Shown: one piece after another, positions 43,967 to 54,500 of the stretch
Numbering within the stretch: position 1 is the stretch's first letter
How the letters are laid out: the number at the start of each line of letters is the position of its first letter
Assembly (NCBI RefSeq): GCF_004025535.1
Contig: NZ_QJRG01000039.1
Coordinates: forward strand, 124,001-188,000
Length of the DNA stretch: 64,000 bases
Reading direction: 5' to 3'
From: Pseudomonas alkylphenolica
GTDB taxonomy: Bacteria; Pseudomonadota; Gammaproteobacteria; Pseudomonadales; Pseudomonadaceae
Position numbers and translations under genes: made by a program
The notes under the pieces: generated by a model
What the model saw: only the letters and a program-made list of their open reading frames with translations
The model's database searches: none
Told to the model about the DNA's origin: nothing

Positions 43967-44194
43967 ATGTTGGAAACTTCCCTCAGTCAATTGGAACAAC
44001 TCGTCAGCGACCTGGTACAGAAGAATCAGGAACTGGCCGAGCGCAACGAACAGATCAGCAGTGAACTGGCCCAGGCCAAAGACGAAAACGAAAGCCTGCA
44101 ACTGGCCCTGATGGAACAGGAAGAGAAGCAGGGCGCCACCGCTGCGCGCATTCAGGCGCTGGTCGAGCGTGCCGGTGGTACCGTTAGCGCATGA
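43967..44194 (+). CDS. Small coiled-coil protein (TIGR02449/ZapB-like)
   Basis: A 75-residue, almost wholly coiled-coil protein (LSQLEQLVSDLVQKNQELAERNEQISSEL as heptads) of the TIGR02449 type that usually precedes zapA in gammaproteobacteria. AAGG stands before the ATG. It overlaps the zapA-like ATG by 4 nt (ATGA), so the two are translated together and probably interact. Confidence 0.8.
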   Translation: MLETSLSQLEQLVSDLVQKNQELAERNEQISSELAQAKDENESLQLALMEQEEKQGATAARIQALVERAGGTVSA

Positions 44195-44493
44195 GCACTT
44201 CAGCACAGCCGATCAATGTCGTGTCGATTCTTGGCAGCGACTATTCGATCAAGGCCCCTGAGGGCCAGGAGCAAGCCCTGGCGCAGGCCGTGCAGATGCT
44301 CAACGCGTCGCTGGCCGAAACCAAGCGCAAATATCCGACCCTGATCGGTGACAAATTGCTGGTGCTGGCAGCCCTCAACCTGTGTTCCAAGCAGATCGAA
44401 CTGCAACAGCAACACCAGCAGGCCCTCGACCGTTACCAAGAGCAAGTCAGCGCCACGGTCGATGCCATTTCCCGGACCATCGGCAACAGCTGA
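44191..44493 (+). CDS. ZapA-like cell division protein
   Basis: A 100-residue ZapA family protein (INVVSILGSDYSIKAPEGQEQAL..., then KLLVLAALNLCSKQIELQQQ coiled coil). ZapA bundles FtsZ filaments. The sequence differs from the canonical Pseudomonas ZapA usually found beside ssrS (my recollection), and no 6S RNA lies here. It may therefore be a second, divergent paralogue. It overlaps the coiled-coil gene and precedes a chemoreceptor gene. Confidence 0.8.
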   Translation: MSTSAQPINVVSILGSDYSIKAPEGQEQALAQAVQMLNASLAETKRKYPTLIGDKLLVLAALNLCSKQIELQQQHQQALDRYQEQVSATVDAISRTIGNS

Positions 44494-44577
44494 CAGGTCG
44501 CGCTAAACCGTCCTCTATTGTTTTGCTCGCTCACTGCCCGGTCGGCAGTGGGCGGCATTGTCATGGGTCAAAGAAAT

Positions 44578-44603
44578 AATTGTATCCCTTCGTGTATACA
44601 ATT
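44578..44603. promoter_or_regulatory. Inverted repeat before the mcpH-like gene
   Basis: AATTGTAT (44578-44585), 10 bases, ATACAATT (44596-44603): a perfect 8-bp dyad, 45 bp before the chemoreceptor start. The TTGTAT/ATACAA half-sites recall operators of GntR-type purine-catabolism regulators (recalled, unverified). This would fit a purine-sensing receptor. Confidence 0.5.
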
Positions 44604-44648
44604 GGCCTGGCTATTGCAGCTCAGGCGTTTTTGCTCAGGGGAAGGGTC

Positions 44649-46586
44649 ATGCAGTTCTGGCGGCGTAGCATTCAGTGGCAATTGATCGCAAGCATGGGCG
44701 CAGCCTTGCTGGTGAGCATTCTTATCGTGGTCGGAATCTATTCGGTGGCGGTCAATCGCCTGACCGAGCGTTACCTGGTCGACACGGCGTTGCCGGCAAG
44801 CATTGAGGCAATTCGTAACGACATCGAACGGATGTTGAGTCGCCCGCTCACGGCGGCGTCCGATATTGCCAGCAACACCTTGCTGCGTGACTGGCTGGCG
44901 GCTGGCGAAGACACTGCCCAGGCGCCGCAATTTATCGAATACCTCGAGACCGTGCGGCAGAAGAACCAGGCGTTCACTTCCGTGCTGGCGGCCACTGAAA
45001 CCAACCACTACTACAACGAAAAAGGTCTGGACCGCACTCTGAGCCGCAGCAATCCGAAAGACAGCTGGTTCTACGGGTTTATCGACAGCGGCAATCCGCG
45101 CTTGCTGAACATCGACATTGACGGCAGCACCGGTGAGCTGGCCTTGTTCATTGATTACCGGGTGGAAAAAAACGGCAAGCTGGTGGGCATCGCCGGGCTG
45201 GGGCTGCGCATGACCGAGCTGTCGGCGTTGATTCACAACTTCAGCTTTGGTGAGCGTGGCCGGGTATTCCTGGTACGTGGTGATGGCCTGATTCAGGTTC
45301 ACCCCGAGCAACAGTTGAGCGGCAAACGAAAACTCTCCGAGCAGATTGGCGAGGTTGCTGCGCAAGCGGTACTGAGCCATGCGGACGGCTTGCGCAGCAG
45401 CCGTTTCGAACGCGACGGCGAAGGCTTTCTGGCCTTGAGTCTGCCGCTGCGCGACATGAACTGGAGCCTGGTGGTCGAAGTGCCTGAAGCGCAGATCTAT
45501 GCCCCGGTGCGTGAGACCGTGTGGCTGACCAGCTTGATTGGCGGTGCAGTGGCGCTGGTGTCGCTGTTGCTGGTGGTGCTGTTGTCGCGCGGTATTGTCC
45601 GCCCGATTCGCCGCGTTACCGATGCGTTGATGGCGATCGGCAAGGGCGGTGGCGACCTGACCCGGCGCCTGGACGAAAGCCGCGCTGACGAACTGGGCGA
45701 CCTGGCGCGGGGGTTCAACCGTTTTCTCAATAGCCAACGTGAGCTGATCGGCGCCGTGCTGCATACCAGCGAGCGCTTACACAGTTCGGTCGCCCAGGTG
45801 ACGCAGGTGGTGCAGAACACTGCTGAGCGCTCAGGCCGTCAGCAAGAAATGACCGAGATGGTCGCTACAGCGGTGCATGAAATGGGCCTGACGGTCCAGG
45901 ACATTGCCCAGAACGCAGGTAACGCTGCCCAGGCCTCTGAAACCGCGCGCGCCGAAGCGCTTGAAGCCCGCGAGGTGGTGCGTCGTTCGATAGCCCACAT
46001 CGAAGGCATGTCGGGTGAAATTGGCCAGGCAGCCAATGCCGTGGGCGAACTGGCCAGTGAGGTGGCTTCGATCGATGAAGTGCTGGCGGTAATCCGCAGT
46101 ATTTCCGAGCAAACCAACCTGCTGGCGCTCAATGCCGCGATCGAGGCGGCGCGGGCCGGAGAGATGGGCCGCGGCTTTGCGGTGGTTGCCGATGAGGTAC
46201 GGACCCTGGCCCGACGCACCCAGGTGTCTACAGATGAAGTGCAGCAAATGATCCTGCGCCTCAAGCAAGGCGCCGGCAGCGCCGTGGCGTCGATGCAGGC
46301 CGGGCAGGCGGCGACGGGTACCGGTGTGCAGTCCAGTCAGCAGACGGGTGCATCGCTGAGCACCATCACCGACCAGGTCGAGCACATCAGTGACATGAAC
46401 CACCAGGTGGCTACGGCCACCGAGGAACAGTCGGCGGTAACCGAAGAGATCAATCGCAACGTACAGGGTATCTCCGACCTGGCCCGGCAGACGGCGGCGG
46501 AAGTGCAGGGGTGTCGTGAAGAGTGCCAGGCACTGCGGGGCTTGGCGGATGATCTGGCGCGGCAGATGGGTGGATTCCGGTTGTAA
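44649..46586 (+). CDS. mcpH: Methyl-accepting chemotaxis protein, McpH-like (dCache)
   Basis: A 645-residue chemoreceptor with a dCache_1-type periplasmic domain between helices at ~residues 12-35 and ~290-312. The sensor includes [15 protein letters not shown] and the beta strands [22 protein letters not shown]. The HAMP and signalling domain has [20 protein letters not shown]. putida McpH, which senses purines, occupies the same position before ltaE (recalled). Ligand identity here is inference. AGGGGAAGGG precedes the ATG at 44649. Confidence 0.8.
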   Translation: MQFWRRSIQWQLIASMGAALLVSILIVVGIYSVAVNRLTERYLVDTALPASIEAIRNDIERMLSRPLTAASDIASNTLLRDWLAAGEDTAQAPQFIEYLETVRQKNQAFTSVLAATETNHYYNEKGLDRTLSRSNPKDSWFYGFIDSGNPRLLNIDIDGSTGELALFIDYRVEKNGKLVGIAGLGLRMTELSALIHNFSFGERGRVFLVRGDGLIQVHPEQQLSGKRKLSEQIGEVAAQAVLSHADGLRSSRFERDGEGFLALSLPLRDMNWSLVVEVPEAQIYAPVRETVWLTSLIGGAVALVSLLLVVLLSRGIVRPIRRVTDALMAIGKGGGDLTRRLDESRADELGDLARGFNRFLNSQRELIGAVLHTSERLHSSVAQVTQVVQNTAERSGRQQEMTEMVATAVHEMGLTVQDIAQNAGNAAQASETARAEALEAREVVRRSIAHIEGMSGEIGQAANAVGELASEVASIDEVLAVIRSISEQTNLLALNAAIEAARAGEMGRGFAVVADEVRTLARRTQVSTDEVQQMILRLKQGAGSAVASMQAGQAATGTGVQSSQQTGASLSTITDQVEHISDMNHQVATATEEQSAVTEEINRNVQGISDLARQTAAEVQGCREECQALRGLADDLARQMGGFRL

Positions 46587-46603
46587 TCGGAGTGAGGTTG
46601 ATC

Positions 46604-46649
46604 GCCGGCAAGCCGGCTCCTACAGGTTGCGGTAGGAGCCGGTCTGGCG
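46604..46649. repeat. Short REP-like inverted repeat
   Basis: GCCGGCAAGCCGGCTCCTACA and the inverted copy GTAGGAGCCGG lie between the convergent mcpH-like and ltaE genes. A REP family member; probably part of the shared 3' ends. Confidence 0.7.
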
Positions 46650-47690
46650 TCAGGCGCCCATGGCCTCACGAATATCCGCGGCCAGTTCGCGCACCCGCGC
46701 TTCATCGGTGTCCCACGAACACATGAACCGCGCGCCGCCGCTGCCAATGAAGGTGTAGAAGCGCCAGCCCTTGTTGCGCAACGCTTCCAGGGCCGGTTCA
46801 GACATCTGCAGAAACACTCCGTTGGCCTCGACCGGGAACATCAGCTCGACACCCGGCACATCACTCACCAGCGTGCTGAGCAGCTGTGCGCAGCGGTTGG
46901 CATGGTTGCCATACTTCAGCCACGCGTCGCCTTCGAGCAAGCCAACCCAGGGAGCGGCCAGAAAGCGCATTTTCGAGGCCAGTTGGCCGGCCTGCTTGCA
47001 GCGGTAGTCGAAGTCTTCGGCCAGTTTGCGGTTGAAGAACAGGATCGCCTCGCCGACCGCCATGCCGTTCTTGGTACCGCCAAAGCACAACACGTCGACA
47101 CCGGCCTTCCAGGTCAGCTCGGCCGGCGAGCAGCCCAGGTAGGCGCAGGCATTGCTGAAGCGGGCGCCATCCATGTGCAGGTTAAGGCCCAGTTCCTTGC
47201 AGGTGGCGCTGATCGCCTTGAGCTCGTCGGGGCGGTACACGGTGCCGACTTCGGTGGCCTGGGTAATGGTCACGACCCGGGGCTTGGGGTAGTGGATGTC
47301 CTGGCGCTTCAAGGCGATTTCGCGAATCGATTCGGGGGTCAGCTTGCCGGCCACGGTGCGTGCAGTCAGCAGCTTCGAGCCGTTGGAGAAGAACTCTGGA
47401 GCGCCGCATTCGTCGGTCTCGACGTGGGCGGTCTCCGAGCAGATAACGCTGTGGTAGCTCTGGCACAAGGACGACAGCGCCAGGGAGTTGGCCGCCGTGC
47501 CGTTGAAGGCGAAGAACACTTCACAGTCGGTTTCGAACAGCTTGCGAAAGTATTCGGCGGCGCGCGCGGTCCACTGGTCATCGCCGTAGGAACGGTCGTG
47601 ACCCTGGTTGGCTTTTTCCATTGCGGCCCAGGCTTCGGGGCAGATCCCGGAGTAGTTGTCGCTGGCGAATTGTTGATTGTTATCGGTCAT
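46650..47690 (-). CDS. ltaE: Low-specificity L-threonine aldolase
   Basis: A 346-residue PLP enzyme that cleaves L-threonine or L-allo-threonine to glycine and acetaldehyde. The PLP lysine is Lys207 in CFGGTKNG, with conserved LHMDGARFSNA before it. It is convergent with the mcpH-like gene and feeds the glycine pool used by the adjacent glyA. It starts MTDNNQQFASDNYSG with AAGGAAAGGCGTC upstream. Confidence 0.95.
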   Translation of the reverse strand: MTDNNQQFASDNYSGICPEAWAAMEKANQGHDRSYGDDQWTARAAEYFRKLFETDCEVFFAFNGTAANSLALSSLCQSYHSVICSETAHVETDECGAPEFFSNGSKLLTARTVAGKLTPESIREIALKRQDIHYPKPRVVTITQATEVGTVYRPDELKAISATCKELGLNLHMDGARFSNACAYLGCSPAELTWKAGVDVLCFGGTKNGMAVGEAILFFNRKLAEDFDYRCKQAGQLASKMRFLAAPWVGLLEGDAWLKYGNHANRCAQLLSTLVSDVPGVELMFPVEANGVFLQMSEPALEALRNKGWRFYTFIGSGGARFMCSWDTDEARVRELAADIREAMGA

Positions 47691-47843
47691 GACGCCTTTC
47701 CTTGTTACGACTCACAAGGAGGCACTGTAAACCATTGATTTGAAGTTTGCCTATAAAGTTTTGGCACCACGAAGCTGAGACTGGGTAACTTCCCGGTCGC
47801 GGTGTTCGTCTTTCACGTTATAACGGTTTGCTTGGTGTGGGAT

Positions 47844-47879
47844 GATGATGGGCTTGCAGTTTCACAAGCCCATCATCAA
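47844..47879 (-). terminator. Hairpin after the orphan gene
   Basis: GATGATGGGCTTG pairs with CAAGCCCATCATC around a short loop, about 10 bp past the stop of the minus-strand gene at 47889. There is no clear U-run. Confidence 0.6.
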
Positions 47880-47888
47880 GTCTACTTG

Positions 47889-48356
47889 TTAGACGGGGTC
47901 AATGGTGCCATGCATACGCAGTGGGTTAAACCTAGGGCAGCCTACTGCTGAAATCCACAGATAATTAAAGCTGATCTTATACTCCTTGCCATCGATTTTT
48001 AGTTTATCGCCCTGCGGAACTCCCATAATGCTAAGTGCGGATTCGCCAAAAATATCAATGTAAGTTTGGGTGTCTCGGTTATATAAAGTGCACCTGGGCG
48101 GCAAGTCGGAAATGCCGGTGTCGTCGGTGTGATGGTCTTGCGCAGCGGAAGTCCTGGTACCGATAATTTCGATAGTATCGATTTCGCTGTTGTGATTGTT
48201 CCCATTGGTTATAAAGTTGTGCGATTCTGTTTTGACTGTGAAGCTATTATTATTCCCGAGTTCTACGCCGATCAAGGCATGGCCGATAAGTTTGGTCATT
48301 AGCGAAGCGATTCGATCGTGTACGTAGAAAGTATGTTCTTCAAATTTGAATTTCAT
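47889..48356 (-). CDS. AT-rich orphan protein between ltaE and glyA
   Basis: A 155-residue protein I do not recognise, starting MKFKFEEHTFYVHDRIASL. It is rich in Asn, Thr, Ile and His (NNNSFTVKTESHNFITNGNNHNSE), probably soluble, without a signal peptide. The codons are markedly AT-rich compared with neighbours, which suggests recent acquisition. The start at 48356 is preceded by GGAAAACACC; longer versions lack a ribosome site. It has its own hairpin downstream and no obvious partner. It might be an immunity or phage-derived protein (speculative). Confidence 0.7.
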   Translation of the reverse strand: MKFKFEEHTFYVHDRIASLMTKLIGHALIGVELGNNNSFTVKTESHNFITNGNNHNSEIDTIEIIGTRTSAAQDHHTDDTGISDLPPRCTLYNRDTQTYIDIFGESALSIMGVPQGDKLKIDGKEYKISFNYLWISAVGCPRFNPLRMHGTIDPV

Positions 48357-48716
48357 GGTGTGTTTTCCAAGTTGTTTTTTGGTTGCGACGTTAATATCGG
48401 GCGTGGCGCTAATGTGTACAACTGATAAGGTTGTTGGTTGACATGTCATGGGTTGTTGAGCTTGGTAATCTTGTTTATTGCAATATTTAGTTAAACAGTT
48501 GCCTGTATTCATCAATCGACCTCGCTCGCGGATTGGCGCCGCGATCGCGGGTTCAAGGCCCTCCGAGGGCACGCCTCCATCATGTTTGGTGGAGCCATGT
48601 CGTAAACGCGCCACTGCAAGGCGCGCGCAGGCATCTGGCTCGCCCGCTGCAGTCATACCATCGCTGCAAAAGGGCAGATGCCCGACAAGACCGATGCCGC
48701 TGCCGGGAGAGATGCA
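48357..48716. other. Intergenic region upstream of glyA
   Basis: A 360-bp stretch. The part nearest the orphan gene (to ~48530) is AT-rich, then composition returns to the chromosomal average. No gene is recognised. GGGAGAGATGCA supplies the glyA ribosome site. Direct glycine-riboswitch features were not found. Confidence 0.55.
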
Positions 48717-49970
48717 ATGTTCAGCAAGCAAGACCAGATCCAGGGTTATGACGACGCACTGCTGGCGGCGATGAATGCCGAAGAACAACGCCAGGAAGAT
48801 CACATCGAACTGATCGCCTCGGAGAACTACACCAGCAAACGCGTCATGCAGGCCCAGGGCAGCGGCCTGACCAACAAGTACGCCGAAGGCTATCCCGGCA
48901 AGCGCTACTACGGCGGCTGTGAGCACGTCGACAAAGTCGAGGCGCTGGCCATCGAGCGCGCCAAGCAGCTGTTCGGTGCCGACTACGCCAACGTCCAGCC
49001 GCACTCCGGCTCTTCGGCCAACAGCGCCGTGTACCTGGCCCTGCTGCAGGCCGGCGACACCATTCTGGGCATGAGCCTGGCCCACGGCGGTCACCTGACC
49101 CACGGTGCCAAGGTGTCGTCCTCGGGCAAGCTCTACAACGCAGTGCAGTACGGCATCGACACCGCCACCGGCCTGATCGACTACGATGAGGTCGAACGCC
49201 TGGCCGTGGAGCACAAGCCGAAGATGATCGTTGCCGGCTTCTCGGCCTACTCCAAGACCCTCGACTTCCCGCGTTTTCGTGCCATCGCCGACAAGGTCGG
49301 GGCGCTGCTGTTCGTCGACATGGCCCACGTTGCCGGCCTGGTTGCCGCCGGCCTGTACCCGAACCCGCTGCCGTTCGCCGATGTCGTCACCACCACTACC
49401 CACAAGACCCTGCGCGGCCCGCGTGGCGGCTTGATCCTGGCCAAGGCCAACGAAGAGATCGAGAAAAAGCTCAACGCCGCGGTATTCCCCGGCGCCCAGG
49501 GCGGCCCGCTGATGCATGTAATCGCTGCCAAGGCGGTGTGCTTCAAGGAGGCGCTGGAGCCGGGCTTCAAAACCTACCAGCAGCAGGTCATCGACAACGC
49601 CCAGGCCATGGCCAGGGTGTTTATCGAGCGTGGCTTCGATGTGGTTTCCGGCGGCACCGACAACCACCTTTTCCTGGTCAGCCTGATTCGCCAGGGCCTG
49701 ACCGGCAAAGACGCCGACGCCGCCCTGGGCCGTGCGCATATCACCGTGAACAAGAACGCCGTTCCCAACGACCCGCAGTCGCCGTTCGTTACCTCGGGGC
49801 TGCGTATCGGCACTCCGGCCGTCACTACCCGCGGTTTCAAGGTGGCTCAGTGCGTGGAACTGGCCGGCTGGATCTGCGACATCCTCGACAACCTCGGTGA
49901 TGCCGACGTCGAGGCGGATGTGGCGAAGAACGTGTCGGCACTGTGTGCAGATTTTCCGGTTTACCGCTGA
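48717..49970 (+). CDS. glyA: Serine hydroxymethyltransferase
   Basis: A 417-residue PLP enzyme interconverting glycine plus methylene-THF and serine plus THF. The PLP lysine is Lys230 in [16 protein letters not shown]. The start [13 protein letters not shown] follows GGGAGA. It heads the glyA-soxBDAG-purU-fdhA operon (20 bp before soxB) and turns sarcosine-derived glycine and methylene-THF into serine. Pseudomonads usually carry further glyA copies; this one is sox-linked. Confidence 0.97.
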   Translation: MFSKQDQIQGYDDALLAAMNAEEQRQEDHIELIASENYTSKRVMQAQGSGLTNKYAEGYPGKRYYGGCEHVDKVEALAIERAKQLFGADYANVQPHSGSSANSAVYLALLQAGDTILGMSLAHGGHLTHGAKVSSSGKLYNAVQYGIDTATGLIDYDEVERLAVEHKPKMIVAGFSAYSKTLDFPRFRAIADKVGALLFVDMAHVAGLVAAGLYPNPLPFADVVTTTTHKTLRGPRGGLILAKANEEIEKKLNAAVFPGAQGGPLMHVIAAKAVCFKEALEPGFKTYQQQVIDNAQAMARVFIERGFDVVSGGTDNHLFLVSLIRQGLTGKDADAALGRAHITVNKNAVPNDPQSPFVTSGLRIGTPAVTTRGFKVAQCVELAGWICDILDNLGDADVEADVAKNVSALCADFPVYR

Positions 49971-49990
49971 GTGGTTCAGGAGTGAAAACT

Positions 49991-51241
49991 ATGCAACGTT
50001 ATTCCGGCTTCGGCCTTTTCAAACACTCGCTCAGCCACCACGAAAACTGGCAGCGCATGTGGCGCACGCCGACCCCGAAAAAGGTCTACGACGTGGTCAT
50101 CGTCGGCGGCGGCGGGCACGGCCTGGCGACCGCCTATTACCTGGCCAAGGAGCACGGTATCACCAACGTTGCCGTGGTCGAAAAGGGCTGGCTGGGCGGT
50201 GGCAACACCGCGCGCAACACCACCATCGTGCGCTCCAACTACCTGTGGGACGAGTCGGCGCACCTGTATGAACATGCCATGAAGCTGTGGGAAGGCCTGT
50301 CGCAAGACATCAACTACAACGTGATGTTCTCCCAGCGCGGCGTCTACAACCTGTGCCACACCCTGCAGGACATGCGCGACTCCGAGCGCCGCGTCAGCGC
50401 CAACCGCCTCAACGGCGTGGACGGCGAACTGCTCAATGCCCAGCAGGTGGCCGACGAGATTCCGTACCTGGATTGCTCGAAAAACACCCGTTACCCGATC
50501 ATCGGTGCCACCGTGCAACGACGCGGCGGTGTAGCCCGCCACGATGCCGTGGCCTGGGGCTTTGCCCGCGCCGCCGACGCCCTGGGTGTGGACCTGATCC
50601 AGCAGACCGAAGTGATCGGTTTTCGCAAGGAAAACGGCGTGGTCATCGGTGTCGAGACCAACAAGGGTTTCATCGGCGCCAAGCGCGTTGGTGTGGTCAC
50701 TGCCGGTAACTCCGGGCACATGGCCAAGCTCGCCGGCTTTCGCCTGCCGATCGAGTCGCACCCGCTGCAGGCACTGGTGTCCGAGCCGCTCAAGCCGATC
50801 ATCGACAGCGTGATCATGTCCAACGCCGTACACGGCTACATCAGCCAGTCCGACAAGGGCGACCTGGTAATCGGTGCCGGCATCGACGGCTGGGTCGGTT
50901 ACGGCCAGCGCGGTTCGTACCCGGTCATCGAGCACACCCTGCAAGCGATTGTCGAAATGTTCCCGATCCTTTCGCGGGTGCGCATGAACCGCCAATGGGG
51001 CGGCATCGTCGACACCACGCCAGACGCCTGCCCGATCATCTCCAAGACCCCGGTGAAGAACATGTTCTTCAACTGCGGCTGGGGTACCGGTGGCTTCAAG
51101 GCCACGCCGGGCTCGGGCAACGTCTTCGCCGCCAGTCTGGCCAAGGGCGAAATGCACCCGCTGGCCAAACCATTTTCCATCGACCGTTTCTACAACGGCG
51201 CCCTGATCGACGAACACGGCGCTGCCGCTGTCGCCCACTAA
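49991..51241 (+). CDS. soxB: Sarcosine oxidase beta subunit
   Basis: A 416-residue flavoprotein subunit of heterotetrameric sarcosine oxidase (sarcosine to glycine). The FAD-binding motif [18 protein letters not shown] starts near residue 39. His184 in [13 protein letters not shown] is the probable covalent FMN attachment site by analogy with other SoxB proteins. The start is at 49991, and soxD follows by 14 bp. Confidence 0.96.
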   Translation: MQRYSGFGLFKHSLSHHENWQRMWRTPTPKKVYDVVIVGGGGHGLATAYYLAKEHGITNVAVVEKGWLGGGNTARNTTIVRSNYLWDESAHLYEHAMKLWEGLSQDINYNVMFSQRGVYNLCHTLQDMRDSERRVSANRLNGVDGELLNAQQVADEIPYLDCSKNTRYPIIGATVQRRGGVARHDAVAWGFARAADALGVDLIQQTEVIGFRKENGVVIGVETNKGFIGAKRVGVVTAGNSGHMAKLAGFRLPIESHPLQALVSEPLKPIIDSVIMSNAVHGYISQSDKGDLVIGAGIDGWVGYGQRGSYPVIEHTLQAIVEMFPILSRVRMNRQWGGIVDTTPDACPIISKTPVKNMFFNCGWGTGGFKATPGSGNVFAASLAKGEMHPLAKPFSIDRFYNGALIDEHGAAAVAH

Positions 51242-51255
51242 CAGGAGAAATCCCC

Positions 51256-51585
51256 ATGTTGCATATCTTCTGTCCCCACTGCGGCGAGCTGCGCTCCGAG
51301 GAAGAATTCCACGCTGCAGGCCAGGCGCACATTCCGCGGCCACTGGACCCCAACGCCTGTTCCGACGAGGAGTGGGGTACCTACATGTTTTTCCGCGACA
51401 ACCCGCGCGGCCTGCACCACGAACTGTGGATACACGCCGCCGGTTGCCGCCAGTACTTCAACGCCACCCGTGACACGGTGACCTACGAAATTCTGGAAAC
51501 CTATCCGATCGGCGCCAAGCCGCAAGTGACCGGCAAAAACACCAGCCCGCAGTTGGCAGTCAGTGGTCAGGGAGAAAAGGTATGA
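51256..51585 (+). CDS. soxD: Sarcosine oxidase delta subunit
   Basis: A 109-residue small subunit with a zinc-binding Cys/His set (FCPHCGELRSEEEFH and later GCRQYFNATRDT). AGGAGA precedes the ATG at 51256. The stop overlaps soxA by 4 nt (ATGA). Confidence 0.95.
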   Translation: MLHIFCPHCGELRSEEEFHAAGQAHIPRPLDPNACSDEEWGTYMFFRDNPRGLHHELWIHAAGCRQYFNATRDTVTYEILETYPIGAKPQVTGKNTSPQLAVSGQGEKV

Positions 51586-54500
51586 GCCAGGTCTATCGCC
51601 TGTCCAATGGCGGTCGTATCGATCGCAGCAAAGTCTTGAACTTCACCTTCAACGGCCAGACCTACCAGGGCTTTGCCGGTGACACCCTGGCCGCCGCCTT
51701 GCTGGCCAACGGCGTCGACATTGTCGGGCGCAGCTTCAAGTACTCGCGCCCGCGCGGCATCATCGCCGCAGGCTCCGAAGAGCCGAACGCCATTTTGCAG
51801 GTCGGCGCCACCGAAGCCACCCAGGTACCCAACGTGCGCGCAACCCAGCAGGCCCTGTATGCAGGCCTGGTGGCGACCAGCACCAACGGCTGGCCCAGCG
51901 TGAACACCGACGTCATGGGCATTCTCGGCAAGGTCGGCGGCAAGCTGATGCCGCCGGGCTTCTACTACAAGACGTTCATGTACCCGCAGTCGTTCTGGAT
52001 GACCTACGAGAAGTACATCCGCAAGGCCGCAGGGCTGGGTCGTGCGCCGCTGGAACTCGACCCGGACACCTACGACTACATGAATCAGCACTGCGACGTG
52101 CTGGTGGTTGGCGCTGGCCCCGCCGGACTGGCGGCAGCACTGGCCGCTGGCCGTAGCGGTGCGCGGGTGATTCTCGCCGACGAGCAGGAAGAGTTCGGCG
52201 GCAGCCTGCTCGACAGCCGTGAAAGTCTTGACGGCAAACCAGCTGCCGACTGGGTCGCCGCCGTGGTGGCCGAGCTGCGGGGCATGCGTGAAGTCACGCT
52301 GTTGCCGCGTGCGACCGTCAACGGTTACCACGACCACAACTTCCTCACCATCCACGAGCGCCTCACCGACCACCTGGGCGACCGTGCACCGATCGGCACC
52401 GTGCGCCAGCGCATGCACCGGGTGCGCGCCAAGCGCGTGGTGCTGGCCACCGGTGCGCACGAGCGTCCGCTGGTGTACGGCAACAACGATGTGCCGGGCA
52501 ACATGCTCGCCGGGGCGGTGTCTACCTACGTGCGCCGTTATGGCGTAGCGCCGGGCCGCAACCTGGTGCTGTCGACCAACAACGACCATGCCTACCGCGT
52601 GGCGCTGGACTGGCATGATGCCGGCCTGAAAGTGGTCGCCATCGCCGATGCCCGCCACAACCCTCGCGGGTCGCTGGTGGAAGAAGCGCGGGCCAAGGGC
52701 ATGCGCATCCTCACCTCCAGTGCCGTGATCGAATCGCGTGGCAGCAAGCATGTCACCGCTGCCCGTGTCGCCGCCATCGACGTCAAGGCGCACAAGGTCG
52801 CAAGCCCTGGCGAATGGCTGGACTGCGACCTGGTGGCTACCTCCGGCGGCTACAGCCCGGTGGTGCACCTGGCATCGCACCTGGGCGGCAAGCCGGTCTG
52901 GCGCGAAGACATCCTCGGTTTCGTACCGGGTGATGCCCCGCAAAAACGAGTGTGTGTCGGCGGCATCAATGGCGTGTTCGCCTTGGGCGATACCCTGGCC
53001 GACGGTTTCGAAGGCGGCGCGCGTGCGGCCACCGAGGCCGGCTTCAAGGCCGTGCAGGGCACGCTGCCCAAGGTGCTTGCGCGTCAGGAAGAAGCTACCG
53101 TGGCCCTGTTCCAGGTGCCTCACGACAAGAACACCGCACGGGCGCCGAAGCAATTCGTCGACCAGCAGAACGACGTCACTGCCGCCGCCATTGAACTGGC
53201 GACGCGCGAAGGTTTTGAGTCGGTCGAGCACGTCAAACGCTACACCGCGCTGGGTTTTGGCACCGACCAGGGCAAGCTGGGCAACATCAACGGCCTGGCG
53301 ATTGCAGCCCGCTCGATGGGCATCACCATCCCGGAAATGGGCACCACCATGTTCCGTCCCAACTACACGCCGATCACTTTCGGCGCCGTGGCCGGGCGGC
53401 ACTGCGGGCACCTGTTCGAGCCGGTACGTTTCACTGCGCTGCATGCCTGGCACCTGAAAAACGGTGCCGAGTTCGAAGACGTCGGCCAGTGGAAGCGGCC
53501 GTGGTACTTCCCGCGCAACGGTGAAGACATTCATGCCGCCGTCGCGCGCGAATGCAAGGCAGTGCGCGACAGCGTCGGCCTGCTCGACGCCTCGACCCTG
53601 GGCAAGATCGACATCCAGGGCCCGGACGCCCGTGAGTTCCTCAACCGCATCTACACCAACGCCTGGACCAAGCTGGATGTGGGCAAAGCCCGTTACGGCC
53701 TGATGTGCAAAGAAGACGGCATGGTCTTCGATGACGGTGTGACCGCCTGCGTCGGCGAGAATCACTTCATCATGACCACCACCACCGGTGGCGCGGCGCG
53801 GGTGCTGCAGTGGCTGGAGATCTACCAGCAAACCGAATGGCCGGACCTCAAGGTGTACTTCACTTCGGTGACCGACCACTGGGCGACCCTGACCCTGTCG
53901 GGCCCCAACAGCCGCCAGCTGCTCAGCGAAGTGACCGATATCGACCTGGACAAAGACGCCTTCCCGTTCATGAGCTGGAAGGAGGGCCTGGTGGCGGGCG
54001 TGCCGGCGCGGGTGTTCCGGATCTCGTTCACCGGTGAGCTGTCGTACGAAATCAACATCCAGGCCAACTACGCCATGGGCGTGCTGGAGAAGATCGCCGA
54101 GGCGGGCAAGCAGTACAACCTGACCCCCTACGGCACCGAGACCATGCACGTACTGCGGGCCGAGAAGGGCTTCATTATCGTCGGCCAGGACACCGACGGT
54201 TCGATGACCCCGGACGACCTCAACATGGGCTGGTGCGTGGGCCGTACCAAGCCGTTCTCGTGGATCGGCTGGCGCGGGATGAACCGCGAAGATTGTGTAC
54301 GTGAAAACCGCAAGCAACTGGTGGGGCTCAAGCCGGTCGACCCGAACCAGTGGCTGCCGGAAGGGGCGCAACTGGTGTTCGATCCGAAACAGGCGATCCC
54401 GATGGACATGGTCGGTCACGTGACCTCCAGCTACGCCAGCAACTCCCTGGGCTATTCCTTCGCCATGGGGGTGGTCAAAGGTGGCCTCAAGCGTCTGGGT

